Shown here: piece by piece, positions 1 through 8,504 of the stretch
How positions within the stretch are numbered: position 1 is the stretch's first letter
Layout: each line of letters begins with the position of its first letter
NCBI GenBank assembly: GCA_030803735.1
Contig: JAURUC010000001.1
Span: forward strand, 3,055,501-3,119,500
DNA: 64,000 nucleotides
Direction of reading: 5' to 3'
DNA from: Actinopolyspora lacussalsi
Lineage (GTDB): Bacteria > Actinomycetota > Actinomycetes > Mycobacteriales > Pseudonocardiaceae
Program-made: the position numbers and the translations under genes
Notes under the pieces: model-generated
Databases searched by the model: none
Told to the model about the DNA's origin: nothing
Seen by the model: only the letters and a program-made list of their open reading frames with translations

Positions 1-941
1 CCGAAGCACCGATAGGACTTCGCCTGCTCCATCGTCGCCGTCAACGACGCGTCGTGCGCGGTGAACCGCTCCAACGACGGACGGCTCAACCGGAACCGCC
101 TGCCGTGCGGCCTGGCGGGCACCGCCGGTGGTGACGGCAGGTCACTGTGTTCGAAGACCGCGCCGACCGCGGCGTCGTCATGACCGGCTCCGCTCCGCGA
201 GTGGAACAGCAGATCGTGGTGTGACCACGGAGTCAGTCCGGTGTCGGAGTCCTCCGCGAACACCGGCTCCGCGGTTGCCGGGATCCTGGTCCCGACCACC
301 ACCATGCCGGCCGCGACCAGGTGGCCGACGAGCTGACGTACCGTCGTTTCGTCGAAGCCCACGCCGGAAGCCAGCTCGCCGATATCGGCGGGCCTCGCCA
401 ACATGCCGATCGCCGCGGCCACCCGCGGACGATGCAGCACCACTCGGTACCCCGCCAGCGGGGACTCCAGGACCATCACGCCCTGGTAGGGGCGCAGGGC
501 GACGAAGCGGGACAGTCGGAACTCGTCCCGTTTCTCGATCCGGGGGAATTCGAACGACGCGTCGTGCGTGATCGGCACCGCGGACAACAGCGGTCCGGAG
601 CAGTCGTCGATGGCCAGCGAGTGCACCACCGAGCCCGACAGCAGATCCAACACCCGCATGAGTTCGGGGTAGTTCGGATCGTCCTCCGCCGCACCACCGC
701 GTTGTCTGCTGCCGTTCATGGTGCGCAGGGACAGCATGTTCTCCAGGGCCACCGGTCCCAGACTCATGCGTTGCAGCCACTCCTTCACCCGTGTTCCCGG
801 GTTCGGTATCGAAACCTCCCCCCAGCGAGTGAACACAACCAAGCTGTCCTCGTCAGTCTCGTTGTCCTCGACGAGCGTGTCCTCGCGCAACGACCACAAC
901 CTGAATCGCTCCGGTGATCGGGTGTGGACCTGCTGGTACAT
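1..941 (-). CDS. SagB/ThcOx-like peptide dehydrogenase, 3' end beyond the window
   Basis: An open frame runs from an ATG at 941 to the left edge without a stop, giving the first 313 residues; the C-terminus is missing. The ATG has a GGAG ribosome site 7-8 bases upstream and lies 28 bases after the YcaO gene, so the two are probably co-transcribed. The N-terminal part reads like the winged-helix region of SagB-type dehydrogenases (two-stage region with LLFHSRSGAGHDD near residue 235), and the flavin nitroreductase domain seems to begin near the edge (METAK-like stretch MEQAKSYRCF). SagB enzymes oxidise thiazolines and oxazolines to azoles with FMN. The assignment rests on this pattern plus the YcaO neighbour; the catalytic domain itself is not visible. 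Confidence 0.75.
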   Translation of the reverse strand, partial: MYQQVHTRSPERFRLWSLREDTLVEDNETDEDSLVVFTRWGEVSIPNPGTRVKEWLQRMSLGPVALENMLSLRTMNGSRQRGGAAEDDPNYPELMRVLDLLSGSVVHSLAIDDCSGPLLSAVPITHDASFEFPRIEKRDEFRLSRFVALRPYQGVMVLESPLAGYRVVLHRPRVAAAIGMLARPADIGELASGVGFDETTVRQLVGHLVAAGMVVVGTRIPATAEPVFAEDSDTGLTPWSHHDLLFHSRSGAGHDDAAVGAVFEHSDLPSPPAVPARPHGRRFRLSRPSLERFTAHDASLTATMEQAKSYRCF

Positions 942-969
942 AATCGCTCCATCATCGGGCTGTCGCTCG

Positions 970-3270
970 TCAGAGAAACAGCGGTAGCGGGTTCAGATCC
1001 TCGTAGCGGGTCGGCTCGGCGACCCGACCGAGGCGCACCGGGACGTCGTAGAGTCGTCCGGGGCCGAACCTGGCCCAGAAACTGCGCAGTCCCGGCACGA
1101 TCGTCTTGACCACCGGCAGTCCTATATCGGGACGGGTCTGGTCGAGCACGAGCAGCTCCATGCCCGACGCCTCCAACCGTCGCTGGACCAGGCTCAGCTC
1201 GGCGAGGAGATCCGACTCCTGCTCGGCGACGTGGTCGGCGGCTGTCCGCGGCCGCTGCTTCGGATCGGGCAGCAGGTAGGGCTGGTTGTGGACCGTCGCG
1301 GTGCGCCACCAGTGAACCGCGTCGGGGTCGCTCCAGCCGTAGTCGCCGTCATCGTCGATACCGATCATCGTGGGCATCAACTGGTTCAGTTCGGTCAGGC
1401 AGCGGTGCAGCGCCACCTGGGGAGAGAGGTGCGCACCGAACCCGAACATGATGTCCTCACTGGGTTTGTCGGTACGCCGGGAGATCGCGACCATGGTCGG
1501 AACCCCCAGATCGGAGGTCACGTCCAGTACCCACAGCTGACGGTCCAGCCCGGCGTGGGCCGCGCGTACCTCGTCGATCCACGGATCGGTGAAGGAGTCC
1601 AGGTCAACCCCGGCCGCGCGGGTGCGGTTGTACCACCACAGTGCGACCGCGTCCCGCTCCACCAGTTCCAGCAGGCCCTGCAGCACCGCGTCCTCGACGC
1701 TGCTACCGGCCGCGTTCCCGTTCGAATCCGCACGCACCGACGACGACCCCGGTGCGTCGAAGTACAACATCCCCGTCGGGAGCAACCGGTGTTGCTTCCT
1801 GGTCATCGACCACACTGGCGTCCAGTCCAACTCGGCTTCCTCGTCGAAGGGATCGCAGACGAACTGGAAGGGTGAGTGCCGGCGGTTCCACTCCGCGCGT
1901 CCGGTGTACTGCCGCTCGTCGAAAAGCTGGCAGGTGTCGGGATGGATCGCCCTGTCCGACAGTGCGCGGAAACTGCCCCGGACACGTTCCTCGTCGCCGT
2001 GGAAATATCCGCAATGCCGTTCCAGCGCCTCGCACAGCGCGCTGACCTCGGCATGCAACGGGGTGGTCCCCTTACCGCCGTTCTCGGTGCGTAACGCCGT
2101 ACGTAATCGCTCCACTCCCCCGTTTCCGACGGCAAGGTTGGGACCACTGCGAAAGGAGTTGAACAGAGCCGGACCGCGCGGATCCTGTCGGATCTCCTTG
2201 ATCACACCGGTGACCGGGCTGACCAGGTGCCGGTAGTCGTCGAGCGTTTGCCGGGCCGTGCGCGAGCGTGATCCTCCACCGGTGCCCTCGGCCTTGCGTC
2301 GGCTCCGAACCTCCACCGGATGCCACGCCCGGTTACGCACCAGGTCCGGATCACCGCACGAACGGCACTGCGGCCGAGGCCGAACATCGTGGTGCCTCGC
2401 CCCCAGGTCGAGGCTGTCCAGGGTCCACACCCCGCGTTGTTCGGCGGACCGATATCCGGCCAACCACTTGCTCGCTTCCAAAGCGACCAGGTGCATTCCG
2501 GTAGCGGTCAGCGCGGGTATCGCAGCCCTGACCCGATGCGCGGGCCCTTGTTTCCGCAACGTGGCCTGCACGTGAGCCTCCGCCTGGCGATGCCCCCAGA
2601 TCCTGGTGGCCATGCAGTGCCAGCAAGCCCGCTCGGACTCGGACGGATCGAAAACCGGCCCGACCCACAACTGCGCGCCAACCGGTTTGGCCAGCAACCA
2701 CGGCTTGTTCGTCGCCCGGTGTCGGGCGTCCACTTCCCCGAGATCGACACGCAGGTAGTCATCGCAGAGCACCACGGACAGCAGCGTCGATTCGTGCGGC
2801 GCGGCCGCCGTGTCCGCAGTTCGGACCCGCAGTCCGGCGCCGGTCAGAGCCTGCCTCGCACTGTCCTCGTCAACATCGCCGAGCGCGATCAAACCCACCG
2901 TGGCACCGATGGTCTCCGAACGTACCGTGTCCGCGTCGAGCCCCGCTGTTTCCCAGTACGCGCGCTCGGCGGCATTCCCGCTGCTGACCCGTACCGGGTC
3001 CCGCAGCTCCAGCAGATTCGCTTCGGCCAGTTGGATGAGCAAACTACCGGCCTGCTGTGACGTGACACCTTCGGGAAGATCGCGATACAGATCCTCCAGA
3101 TTCCGGGTACCGTCCAGCATCGGAGCTATCAGCTCCATACCCGATCCCTCCAACGCCGTCACACCACGTTCGGAAAAGACATAAGCGGCGTCTCCGCTGA
3201 CGACCTCCAGACGTAGGTACGATTTGAAGCCGACCAGCAGTCGCCCCGAGTTCTCGGCCGTCGGATTCAT
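970..3270 (-). CDS. Fused TOMM leader-peptide-binding/YcaO cyclodehydratase
   Basis: A 766-residue fusion. Residues 1-320 resemble the E1/ThiF-like C protein that binds the precursor leader, with two CxxC pairs (CWHC near 214, CRSC near 301) expected to hold zinc. Residues 335-766 are a YcaO domain, with the ATP-site segments CEALERHCGY (about 440) and LELVERDAVAL (about 560) and a proline-bearing C-terminus NPLPLFL, typical of azoline-forming YcaO proteins. The family turns Cys, Ser or Thr side chains of a ribosomal peptide into azolines using ATP. The start overlaps the stop of the upstream 72-aa ORF by four bases (ATGA), so translation is coupled. Confidence 0.9.
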   Translation of the reverse strand: MNPTAENSGRLLVGFKSYLRLEVVSGDAAYVFSERGVTALEGSGMELIAPMLDGTRNLEDLYRDLPEGVTSQQAGSLLIQLAEANLLELRDPVRVSSGNAAERAYWETAGLDADTVRSETIGATVGLIALGDVDEDSARQALTGAGLRVRTADTAAAPHESTLLSVVLCDDYLRVDLGEVDARHRATNKPWLLAKPVGAQLWVGPVFDPSESERACWHCMATRIWGHRQAEAHVQATLRKQGPAHRVRAAIPALTATGMHLVALEASKWLAGYRSAEQRGVWTLDSLDLGARHHDVRPRPQCRSCGDPDLVRNRAWHPVEVRSRRKAEGTGGGSRSRTARQTLDDYRHLVSPVTGVIKEIRQDPRGPALFNSFRSGPNLAVGNGGVERLRTALRTENGGKGTTPLHAEVSALCEALERHCGYFHGDEERVRGSFRALSDRAIHPDTCQLFDERQYTGRAEWNRRHSPFQFVCDPFDEEAELDWTPVWSMTRKQHRLLPTGMLYFDAPGSSSVRADSNGNAAGSSVEDAVLQGLLELVERDAVALWWYNRTRAAGVDLDSFTDPWIDEVRAAHAGLDRQLWVLDVTSDLGVPTMVAISRRTDKPSEDIMFGFGAHLSPQVALHRCLTELNQLMPTMIGIDDDGDYGWSDPDAVHWWRTATVHNQPYLLPDPKQRPRTAADHVAEQESDLLAELSLVQRRLEASGMELLVLDQTRPDIGLPVVKTIVPGLRSFWARFGPGRLYDVPVRLGRVAEPTRYEDLNPLPLFL

Positions 3271-3485
3271 CGAGTCACCGCCTCGATTCGCGTCATCACC
3301 GGCTCCGTCGCGGCGGCAACGCCGGCCCAGGAGACCGTGGTGGGTGACACCCGGGCATCGGCGGGATTCGTCCAGCCGTCGAGCTCGTCGATCACCAGCC
3401 CCGTACGGGCAGCGACCGCCTGATCACCTGCGAGGTTCAGCGATGCGCAGAACGACGTTATCCGCTCGGACACCGTGGAAGCCAT
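3267..3485 (-). CDS. 72-aa coupled ORF, candidate RiPP precursor or accessory peptide
   Basis: A 72-residue protein that is the first gene of the SagB/YcaO operon. Its ATG is preceded by GGAG at 7-8 bases, in the same GATGGAGCG context seen before the SagB gene. It overlaps the YcaO gene by four bases. The position fits a precursor peptide, but the C-terminal half is not rich in Cys, Ser or Thr: there is one Cys (residue 13), and the Ser/Thr residues lie in a stretch around PTTVSWAG (residues 48-55). I recognise no family. It may be the substrate, a leader-like partner, or an unrelated small protein; coding status is well supported by spacing and ribosome site. Confidence 0.6.
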   Translation of the reverse strand: MASTVSERITSFCASLNLAGDQAVAARTGLVIDELDGWTNPADARVSPTTVSWAGVAAATEPVMTRIEAVTR

Positions 3486-3780
3486 GAGCGCTCCATCCGG
3501 GAAGAAGGGAATATCGCTGTGGTACGTTTACCATTCTGCGCCTGGTTCTCCCCCACCACGAGGGCGTGCGTCACCGATTAAACATGCGTTCCTCACAACC
3601 GCGCACTATGAGATCCTCATACCACGAGATCCCACTTTTCATCGGACCCTCGTGACACTCGCACTTTACTCGAAGGAGCTCATCGAGCACGATACGCAGT
3701 GCACTGGGGAAACAGGGAGAACGAAGTCGTTCTCATTTTTCCTGAAAGCACTTTAATGCCTCGCAGGAATAGAGACGGTC
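3486..3780. promoter_or_regulatory. Divergent promoter region between the RiPP operon and the SARP gene
   Basis: This gap of about 295 bases separates two divergent start codons and is clearly more AT-rich than its surroundings, so it should hold both promoters. I could not pick out a convincing SARP heptamer repeat or -35/-10 pair by eye. An open frame on the plus strand in this stretch has no family likeness and no ribosome site, and I do not regard it as a gene. Confidence 0.5.
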
Positions 3781-5655
3781 ATGTTTTTTCGCGTACTTGG
3801 ACCACTGGATGTCTCACTCCGAGGAACACCGATCAAAGTTGGGAAGAACCGACAACGGACCGTTCTCGCCGCATTGCTCGCCGAAGCGAACCGAGCCGTT
3901 TCGGTGGAGTGGCTCGTGGAAGTGGTGTGGAACGGCAACCCACCGAGAACCGCGGCCGAGCAGATTCAGACCTGCATCTGGCGGCTACGCCGCATGTTCG
4001 TGCTGGCGGGCGCTCCGCAGGACCCCATCGAGACCACACCCTCCGGATACGCGCTGCGCGTCGATCCGGACCATGTGGACACCACCCTCTTCGAACGACT
4101 CGCCCGAGAGGCCAGGTCCATCGCCTCGGAGGGAGGATCAGCGCTGGCGGCCACACGTTACCGTGAGGCGCTGCGACTGTTCCGCGGCCCGGTGCTGGCC
4201 GAGATCTCCTCCCCCCTGCTGCATTCCGTGGCAGCGTCCTGGGAGGAGCGCAGGCTGACAGCCCTGGAAGAATGCTTCAATCTCGAGCTTTCCTCGGGAA
4301 TGAGCGCCGAGCTCGTCGACGAACTGACGGCGCTGGTGTGGCTGCATCCGTTGCGTGAACGGTTCCGGGCACAGCTCATGCGCGCGCTGCGAGACAGTGA
4401 TCGCCGCGCCGAGGCGCTGGCGGCCTACCAGGACTGCCGCAACAAGATGGTCTCCGAACTGGGGCTGGAGCCCAGCTCGACATTGCAGGAACTGCACCAC
4501 GGCATTCTGGCCGATGAACCGGTGAGAACCGATGCGGCCCCGAGCCGCGTTCCCGCTCTGCTGCCCGGCGACATCACCGATTTCGTCGGGCGACAGGACC
4601 AGATCACCGAGCTCACCCGATTGCTCACCGACAGCGGTAGCCCCGCCGTCCCCGAGTCCGACAACGCCCGTATGTTCACTCTGCTCGGCCGCAGAGGAGC
4701 GGGCAAGACGGCGCTGGCCGTGCACACCGCCCATCGGGTGCGTGACCATTTCCCGGGCGGGCAGCTCTACGCCGACCTCGGCGATACCCCCGGGGACTTG
4801 GCGAGGACCGCCGAAATCCTGCGGGGTTTCCTGCGCGCACTCGGCGTTCCCGCCGCCGAGATCCCAGAGGACACGCACGCCTGTGCGTCCCTGTACCGGA
4901 GCCTCGTGGCCGAACGCCGGATGCTCGTCGTGCTCGACGACGCGGTGAACTCCGCCCAGATCGAGCGACTACTACCCAGTGGCCCGAGAACCGCGGTGAT
5001 CGTTACCACGCGGTCCAATCTCACCGATCTGCCGGGTAGCGTCCCGATCGAGGTGGAGACGTTCTCCGAACAGGAAGCGCTGACGCTGCTCGGCCGTATC
5101 ATCGGGTCCGGACGAGTGGAGGCGGAACTCGGCAGCGCGAGAAAGATAGTAGCGGCAGCGGGCCGGTTGCCGTTGGCGGTCAGAGCCGCCGGTGCCCGGC
5201 TGGTCGGGCGGCCGAACGTCGGCCTGGCGCACTTCGCCCAGCGGCTGGGCCATCCGTTCCGCCGGCTGGACATGTTCTCGTACGGAACGCTCGACCTGCG
5301 CGCCCGGTTATCGGCCAACACCCACGCCCTGTCGGCGGAGCCCCGAATGCTGTGGTGCGCCCTGGGGCTGGTCGGCATGTCCGATTTCGACACACGTCCC
5401 GCGGCACAACTGGCCGACTGTGCCCCCTCACACGCGGAGAGACTGCTGGACCAGCTGGTTGACCAGCGCCTGGTGGACATCACGGGCATCGACGACGAAG
5501 AGCACATCCACTACCACATGCACGAGCTGGTCGGTCTGTACGCCAAAGAACGAGCGCATGCGGAGTTACCGGAGCCGGTGCGCACACGTGTTTCCAATGT
5601 CGCGGTCAACGGCTTTCCCGACGACTGGCGGACGACCGTGCGCTCCGGTGTGTGA
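3781..5655 (+). CDS. SARP-family regulator with NB-ARC ATPase domain (AfsR-like)
   Basis: A 624-residue activator. Residues 1-95 form the OmpR-type winged helix of SARPs (start FFRVLGPLDV, then TVLAALLAEAN and RLRR), residues 97-241 the bacterial transcriptional activation domain (WLHPLRERFRAQLMRAL, LGLEPSSTL), followed by an NB-ARC-type NTPase with P-loop GRRGAGKT at 303-310 and LVVLDD near 383. Unlike full AfsR, no TPR array follows. SARPs usually drive the nearby secondary-metabolite genes, and this one lies divergent from the azol(in)e peptide operon, so cluster-specific activation is the likely role. The ATG is at the start of the winged helix. It is convergent with the histidine kinase gene, 62 bases away. 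Confidence 0.9.
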   Translation: MFFRVLGPLDVSLRGTPIKVGKNRQRTVLAALLAEANRAVSVEWLVEVVWNGNPPRTAAEQIQTCIWRLRRMFVLAGAPQDPIETTPSGYALRVDPDHVDTTLFERLAREARSIASEGGSALAATRYREALRLFRGPVLAEISSPLLHSVAASWEERRLTALEECFNLELSSGMSAELVDELTALVWLHPLRERFRAQLMRALRDSDRRAEALAAYQDCRNKMVSELGLEPSSTLQELHHGILADEPVRTDAAPSRVPALLPGDITDFVGRQDQITELTRLLTDSGSPAVPESDNARMFTLLGRRGAGKTALAVHTAHRVRDHFPGGQLYADLGDTPGDLARTAEILRGFLRALGVPAAEIPEDTHACASLYRSLVAERRMLVVLDDAVNSAQIERLLPSGPRTAVIVTTRSNLTDLPGSVPIEVETFSEQEALTLLGRIIGSGRVEAELGSARKIVAAAGRLPLAVRAAGARLVGRPNVGLAHFAQRLGHPFRRLDMFSYGTLDLRARLSANTHALSAEPRMLWCALGLVGMSDFDTRPAAQLADCAPSHAERLLDQLVDQRLVDITGIDDEEHIHYHMHELVGLYAKERAHAELPEPVRTRVSNVAVNGFPDDWRTTVRSGV

Positions 5656-5717
5656 CAGCCGTGCCGTCGCCGAACGAAGCACGTCCGCTCGAGGGCACTT
5701 TCCGCTCGGCTCGCGGG

Positions 5718-6902
5718 TCAAGCGACGACACGCTCGTCTTCGTCCGGGACCCGCAGGGGGGCGTAGGCGTACAGCCGGAAACGGTTTCCGGAGTCAATTT
5801 CGTAGCCGAGTTCGCCACTGAGCTGACCGAGTCGATGAGTAAGGTTTTCCAGTCCGTTTCCGCTGCCGAAATCCCGATCCGACGACACGGCGGTCACACC
5901 ATCATTGATCATTTCGACGAAAGCGTTGTCTCCGGCACAACCGACGGTTACCTCACAGTTCCTGGCCCGACTGTGGCGGAGGACGTTGGTCGCCGCTTCC
6001 CGCAACACGGTCGCCAGAACCGTGCTGACCCGGATCGGCAGATCCTCGTATTCCTGGTTGATTCGCACCTGAACTCCCGCCGCGGTGAGTACCGAGTGCA
6101 CGGAGCGGCACTCTTCGTCCAGGGACAGCTCACGGTAGCCGCTCGCCACCGAACGCACGTCGACCAACGCACGGCGCGAGATCTCCAGGATCTCCCCGAG
6201 CTCCTCCTTGGCACGCGCGGGCTGACGGTTCACCAACCGGTGGGTCAGCTCGGTCTTCAAAGTGATCGTCGAGAGACTGTAGCCCAACAGATCATGCAGG
6301 TCCCGGGCGAAGCGCAGTCTCTCCTGCGCCACCGCCATCTCCGCGAGCTCGGTCCGAACCTCGTGGATCTCACGAACCAGACCCGCCAGCCGGGACAGTC
6401 CGTACACCACCAACCCGGTGATCACGGTGGAGACCGAGGTGTAGGCGATGTCCACATAAGTCCCCCCGAACTGCGACTGTGCCACCCCCATGCTCATCAC
6501 GACCAGCGCGAAGACGGGCCAGGCCACGGCGGGAGTCAGGGTCAGCAGGACGCTTCCCGCGAGGAAGCCGGGCATACCGACCCAGGCCTGCTGAAACTGC
6601 AGTATCGGCAGGTACACCAGCCCGGCCTGGAGCAGCAGTGCCAGCAAGCTCCACGGCCGCCGGAACCACGGCGTCTCCCGCCCGAAGTACAGTAGTTGCA
6701 GCATCAGCAGCGCCACCATGTACGAGAACGAGAGAACGACTCCGGTCACGCCCACGGGCATCATCAGGACGTGCAGGAAGCCCACCAGGCAGATCGCGCA
6801 GAAAACCGTGCTCACCACCAGGCGGGCGATCCTGGGAGCGAAACGGGTGTACGAGACCACGTCATCCGAGGTGGATCCGTCGACACTCGATGCAGCCACC
6901 AT
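5718..6902 (-). CDS. Orphan membrane sensor histidine kinase, NarL/DesK type
   Basis: A 394-residue kinase with about five membrane segments within residues 27-175, a HisKA_3 dimerisation motif RDLHDLLGYSL with the phospho-acceptor His at about 203, and a HATPase region (LREAATNVLRHS about 300, GSGNGLENL about 360). Kinases of this class pair with NarL-type regulators, but no response regulator gene lies beside it. The track-long start is ATG 6902; the next codon, GTG 6899, is better spaced from the AGAGG sequence upstream, so the true start is one of these two. The ligand is unknown. Its convergence with the SARP gene suggests, but does not show, a link to cluster control. Confidence 0.85.
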   Translation of the reverse strand: MVAASSVDGSTSDDVVSYTRFAPRIARLVVSTVFCAICLVGFLHVLMMPVGVTGVVLSFSYMVALLMLQLLYFGRETPWFRRPWSLLALLLQAGLVYLPILQFQQAWVGMPGFLAGSVLLTLTPAVAWPVFALVVMSMGVAQSQFGGTYVDIAYTSVSTVITGLVVYGLSRLAGLVREIHEVRTELAEMAVAQERLRFARDLHDLLGYSLSTITLKTELTHRLVNRQPARAKEELGEILEISRRALVDVRSVASGYRELSLDEECRSVHSVLTAAGVQVRINQEYEDLPIRVSTVLATVLREAATNVLRHSRARNCEVTVGCAGDNAFVEMINDGVTAVSSDRDFGSGNGLENLTHRLGQLSGELGYEIDSGNRFRLYAYAPLRVPDEDERVVA

Positions 6903-7461
6903 ATCCTCTCACTCGTTGATACTGAATCATCAGCTCAAAAACGTGCTCCTGCGGCACGCAGGACGCTGGCACCCCCAGAGCAAGGAACGCGGGATTCCTG
7001 CTGGCGAAGCTACAGCACGCGCACGATCGAGCAAAGCCGTCTTCGGATCGACGAACCACGCTATGAACGGATTCAACGGTCGATCGGCACGACGAGTTCG
7101 TTCGGTACCACCATTACGACCAATCCAGGAGTAAGTCAGCGCATAACTCCGGTTTTGGGCCGCCGATACTGGGCTGCTACAACGCCACCGCTTCGTCCTC
7201 GGCAGGCGTGCGCGGTAGTTACGACGGGGCCGTTAGGCCCCGCGCGCGGGAGCTACGCCGAATGAAGGATCAACTTGGCAGGCGTTGAAGAATTCCGACC
7301 GGCTCTCTCGCTGACAAACAAAGAACCCCGGCAAAGCCCGCCGCATCACGGCGATTCGGAGCTTACTTTCCGGCGCGGGACACGAAACGCCGTTTTCGGC
7401 CGTCTGTCCGCACACGCCGTCCCAGGGCATCCCACACCGGGTCACTCGCGCGTGCTCGGGA
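6903..7461. other. Gene-free stretch with one perfect hairpin
   Basis: About 560 bases without a credible gene in either direction. Several short frames cross it, but none has family likeness or a ribosome site. It holds a perfect hairpin at 7225-7242 (arms CGGGGCC and GGCCCCG, loop GTTA) that lacks a T-run. The upstream promoter of the histidine kinase gene must lie at its left end. Confidence 0.4.
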
Positions 7462-7935
7462 TCAGTCACGGCGGGCGCCCTCCGGCGAGATCACGGTGGT
7501 CGGCAGTGCACGGTCCTCCGCCGCCGCCACGATGTCGGCGGTCCCGCCGTAGCCCCGTGCCGGTTCACAGTCCCACACCGAGATCAGCCGGTCGGCACGG
7601 TCGATCATTTCGAGGCTGGCGTCCATGTGGGACCGCGAGGTCGATTCCACGTGGTTGAGCCGCACCACGTCCGAAGCACGTGCCATGAGGGCGTCGTAGA
7701 TCGGGTGATGCTCCGCGGGAAGCCCCTCCCGGTACTGAGCCGCGGGCACGATGACCACGAGCTATCCCCCGTGATCGAGCACAGCCCGGGCGAAGAGGCT
7801 GTCGGCGCCGTCCGCCAGGCAACTCAGCCCGACACCTCGGGAGTCCTCGCTATCTCATCGCGGAGCGCGGTGTCCACGACTCGTTCCGTATCGCCGGGGA
7901 GACCCCGGTGTCCCGTGATAGCTAGCTCCGTCCTG
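7462..7935 (-). pseudogene. Broken SLOG-like nucleotide-binding protein gene
   Basis: Three pieces in order match one small actinobacterial SLOG-like family: ITGHRGLPGDTERVVDTAL, then LSCLADGADSLFARAVLDHGG, then LVVIVPAAQYREGLP and RGYGGTADIV to the C-terminus. The first piece ends in a TGA because one base is missing around 7823 (GTG-TCGGGCTGAGT, where restoring one base rejoins the frame). The second piece meets an in-frame TAG at about 7763-7765, after HGG, where CAG or CGG would be expected. One frameshift plus one stop make this a pseudogene. Intact relatives often sit after an XRE/TPR regulator gene, as the remnant upstream suggests here. A sequencing error could explain one defect, hardly both. 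Confidence 0.75.
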
Positions 7936-8160
7936 ATGAGCTGCCCGTGCCAGTAGTAACGCATGCTCGACCTTCGCGAGCGCCTGGGGCTTGGGAGCCG
8001 CCATCGACGGAACGACGGCAGCGTAGACACTCCTCGCCGCCGAGACGTCACCGAATTTCGCCAGCGCACTGGACTGATAGCGAGCCACCTTCGCCGCCGT
8101 GAAAGCGAACACCCAGAGTTCGTCGCTTTGAACAAACGACCGGAGGAGGACTGAACGAAG
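7923..8160 (-). pseudogene. Remnant of an XRE-type regulator, C-terminal TPR part
   Basis: A frame without start context carries DELWVFAFTAAKVARYQ, then ALAKFGDVSAARSVYA and PKPQALAKVEHALLLARA, which resembles the C-terminal helical repeats of actinobacterial helix-turn-helix regulators that precede SLOG-like genes. The N-terminal DNA-binding domain is absent, and the frame runs directly into the broken SLOG gene. The upstream side abuts a region with CRISPR-like and palindromic sequence, so a deletion or insertion may have removed the 5' part. Confidence 0.55.
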
Positions 8161-8205
8161 TGGTTCTCACAGCGCGCTCACGCCGCTAGAATCCCAGCGC
8201 AGTGA

Positions 8206-8233
8206 GTAGGCCCCGCGCACGCGGGGATGGATC
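8206..8233 (+). CRISPR. Orphan type I-E-like CRISPR repeat
   Basis: A 28-base unit with the core CCCCGCGCACGCGGGG followed by ATGGATC closely resembles the palindromic repeats of actinobacterial type I-E arrays. Exactly 61 bases on (one repeat plus one spacer), at 8267-8294, a degenerate second unit (GGCCCCGTGCACGCGAGG) appears, but it is also part of a larger palindrome. No cas gene lies in the window. It is a one- or two-repeat remnant, not an array. Confidence 0.5.
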
Positions 8234-8258
8234 GTACGCGTGTTCGACCGGGTCGAGG

Positions 8259-8300
8259 CTCACGAGGCTGGCCCCGTGCACGCGAGGCCAGCCTCGTGAG
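8259..8300. repeat. Perfect 15-bp inverted repeat
   Basis: The arms CTCACGAGGCTGGCC (8259-8273) and GGCCAGCCTCGTGAG (8286-8300) are exact reverse complements around a 12-base loop. The element lies upstream of the MerR-like antitoxin gene and overlaps the degenerate second CRISPR-like unit. It could be a terminator, an operator or an insertion scar; nothing in the sequence decides. Confidence 0.8.
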
Positions 8301-8504
8301 GACGACGAAGTCGGCCTCCGGCGGGACGTCACCCTGGAACAGGCCGCTCAGCACCGCTCCTACACGTCGTGCTCACGTAAGGGCCTCGAAGTCGGTATCG
8401 ATTGGGCATGTGATGCACCCCGCCATACCGCCGAGGTGTCATTCCCGATTTTTTGGGTTATTCTCGGGACTGCAAGGTGTTGGTTCGGCTGTGGGAGGTG
8501 TGCC

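Noticed and set aside
178..780. A 200-aa minus-strand frame at the left end
   Set aside because: It is a shadow of the SagB-like gene, which occupies another minus frame that is open from 941 to position 1 and has a proper ribosome site and family-like sequence.
3475..3756. A 93-aa plus-strand frame in the RiPP/SARP divergent region
   Set aside because: No ribosome site, no family likeness, and it overlaps the start and promoter of the 72-aa ORF; best read as promoter DNA.
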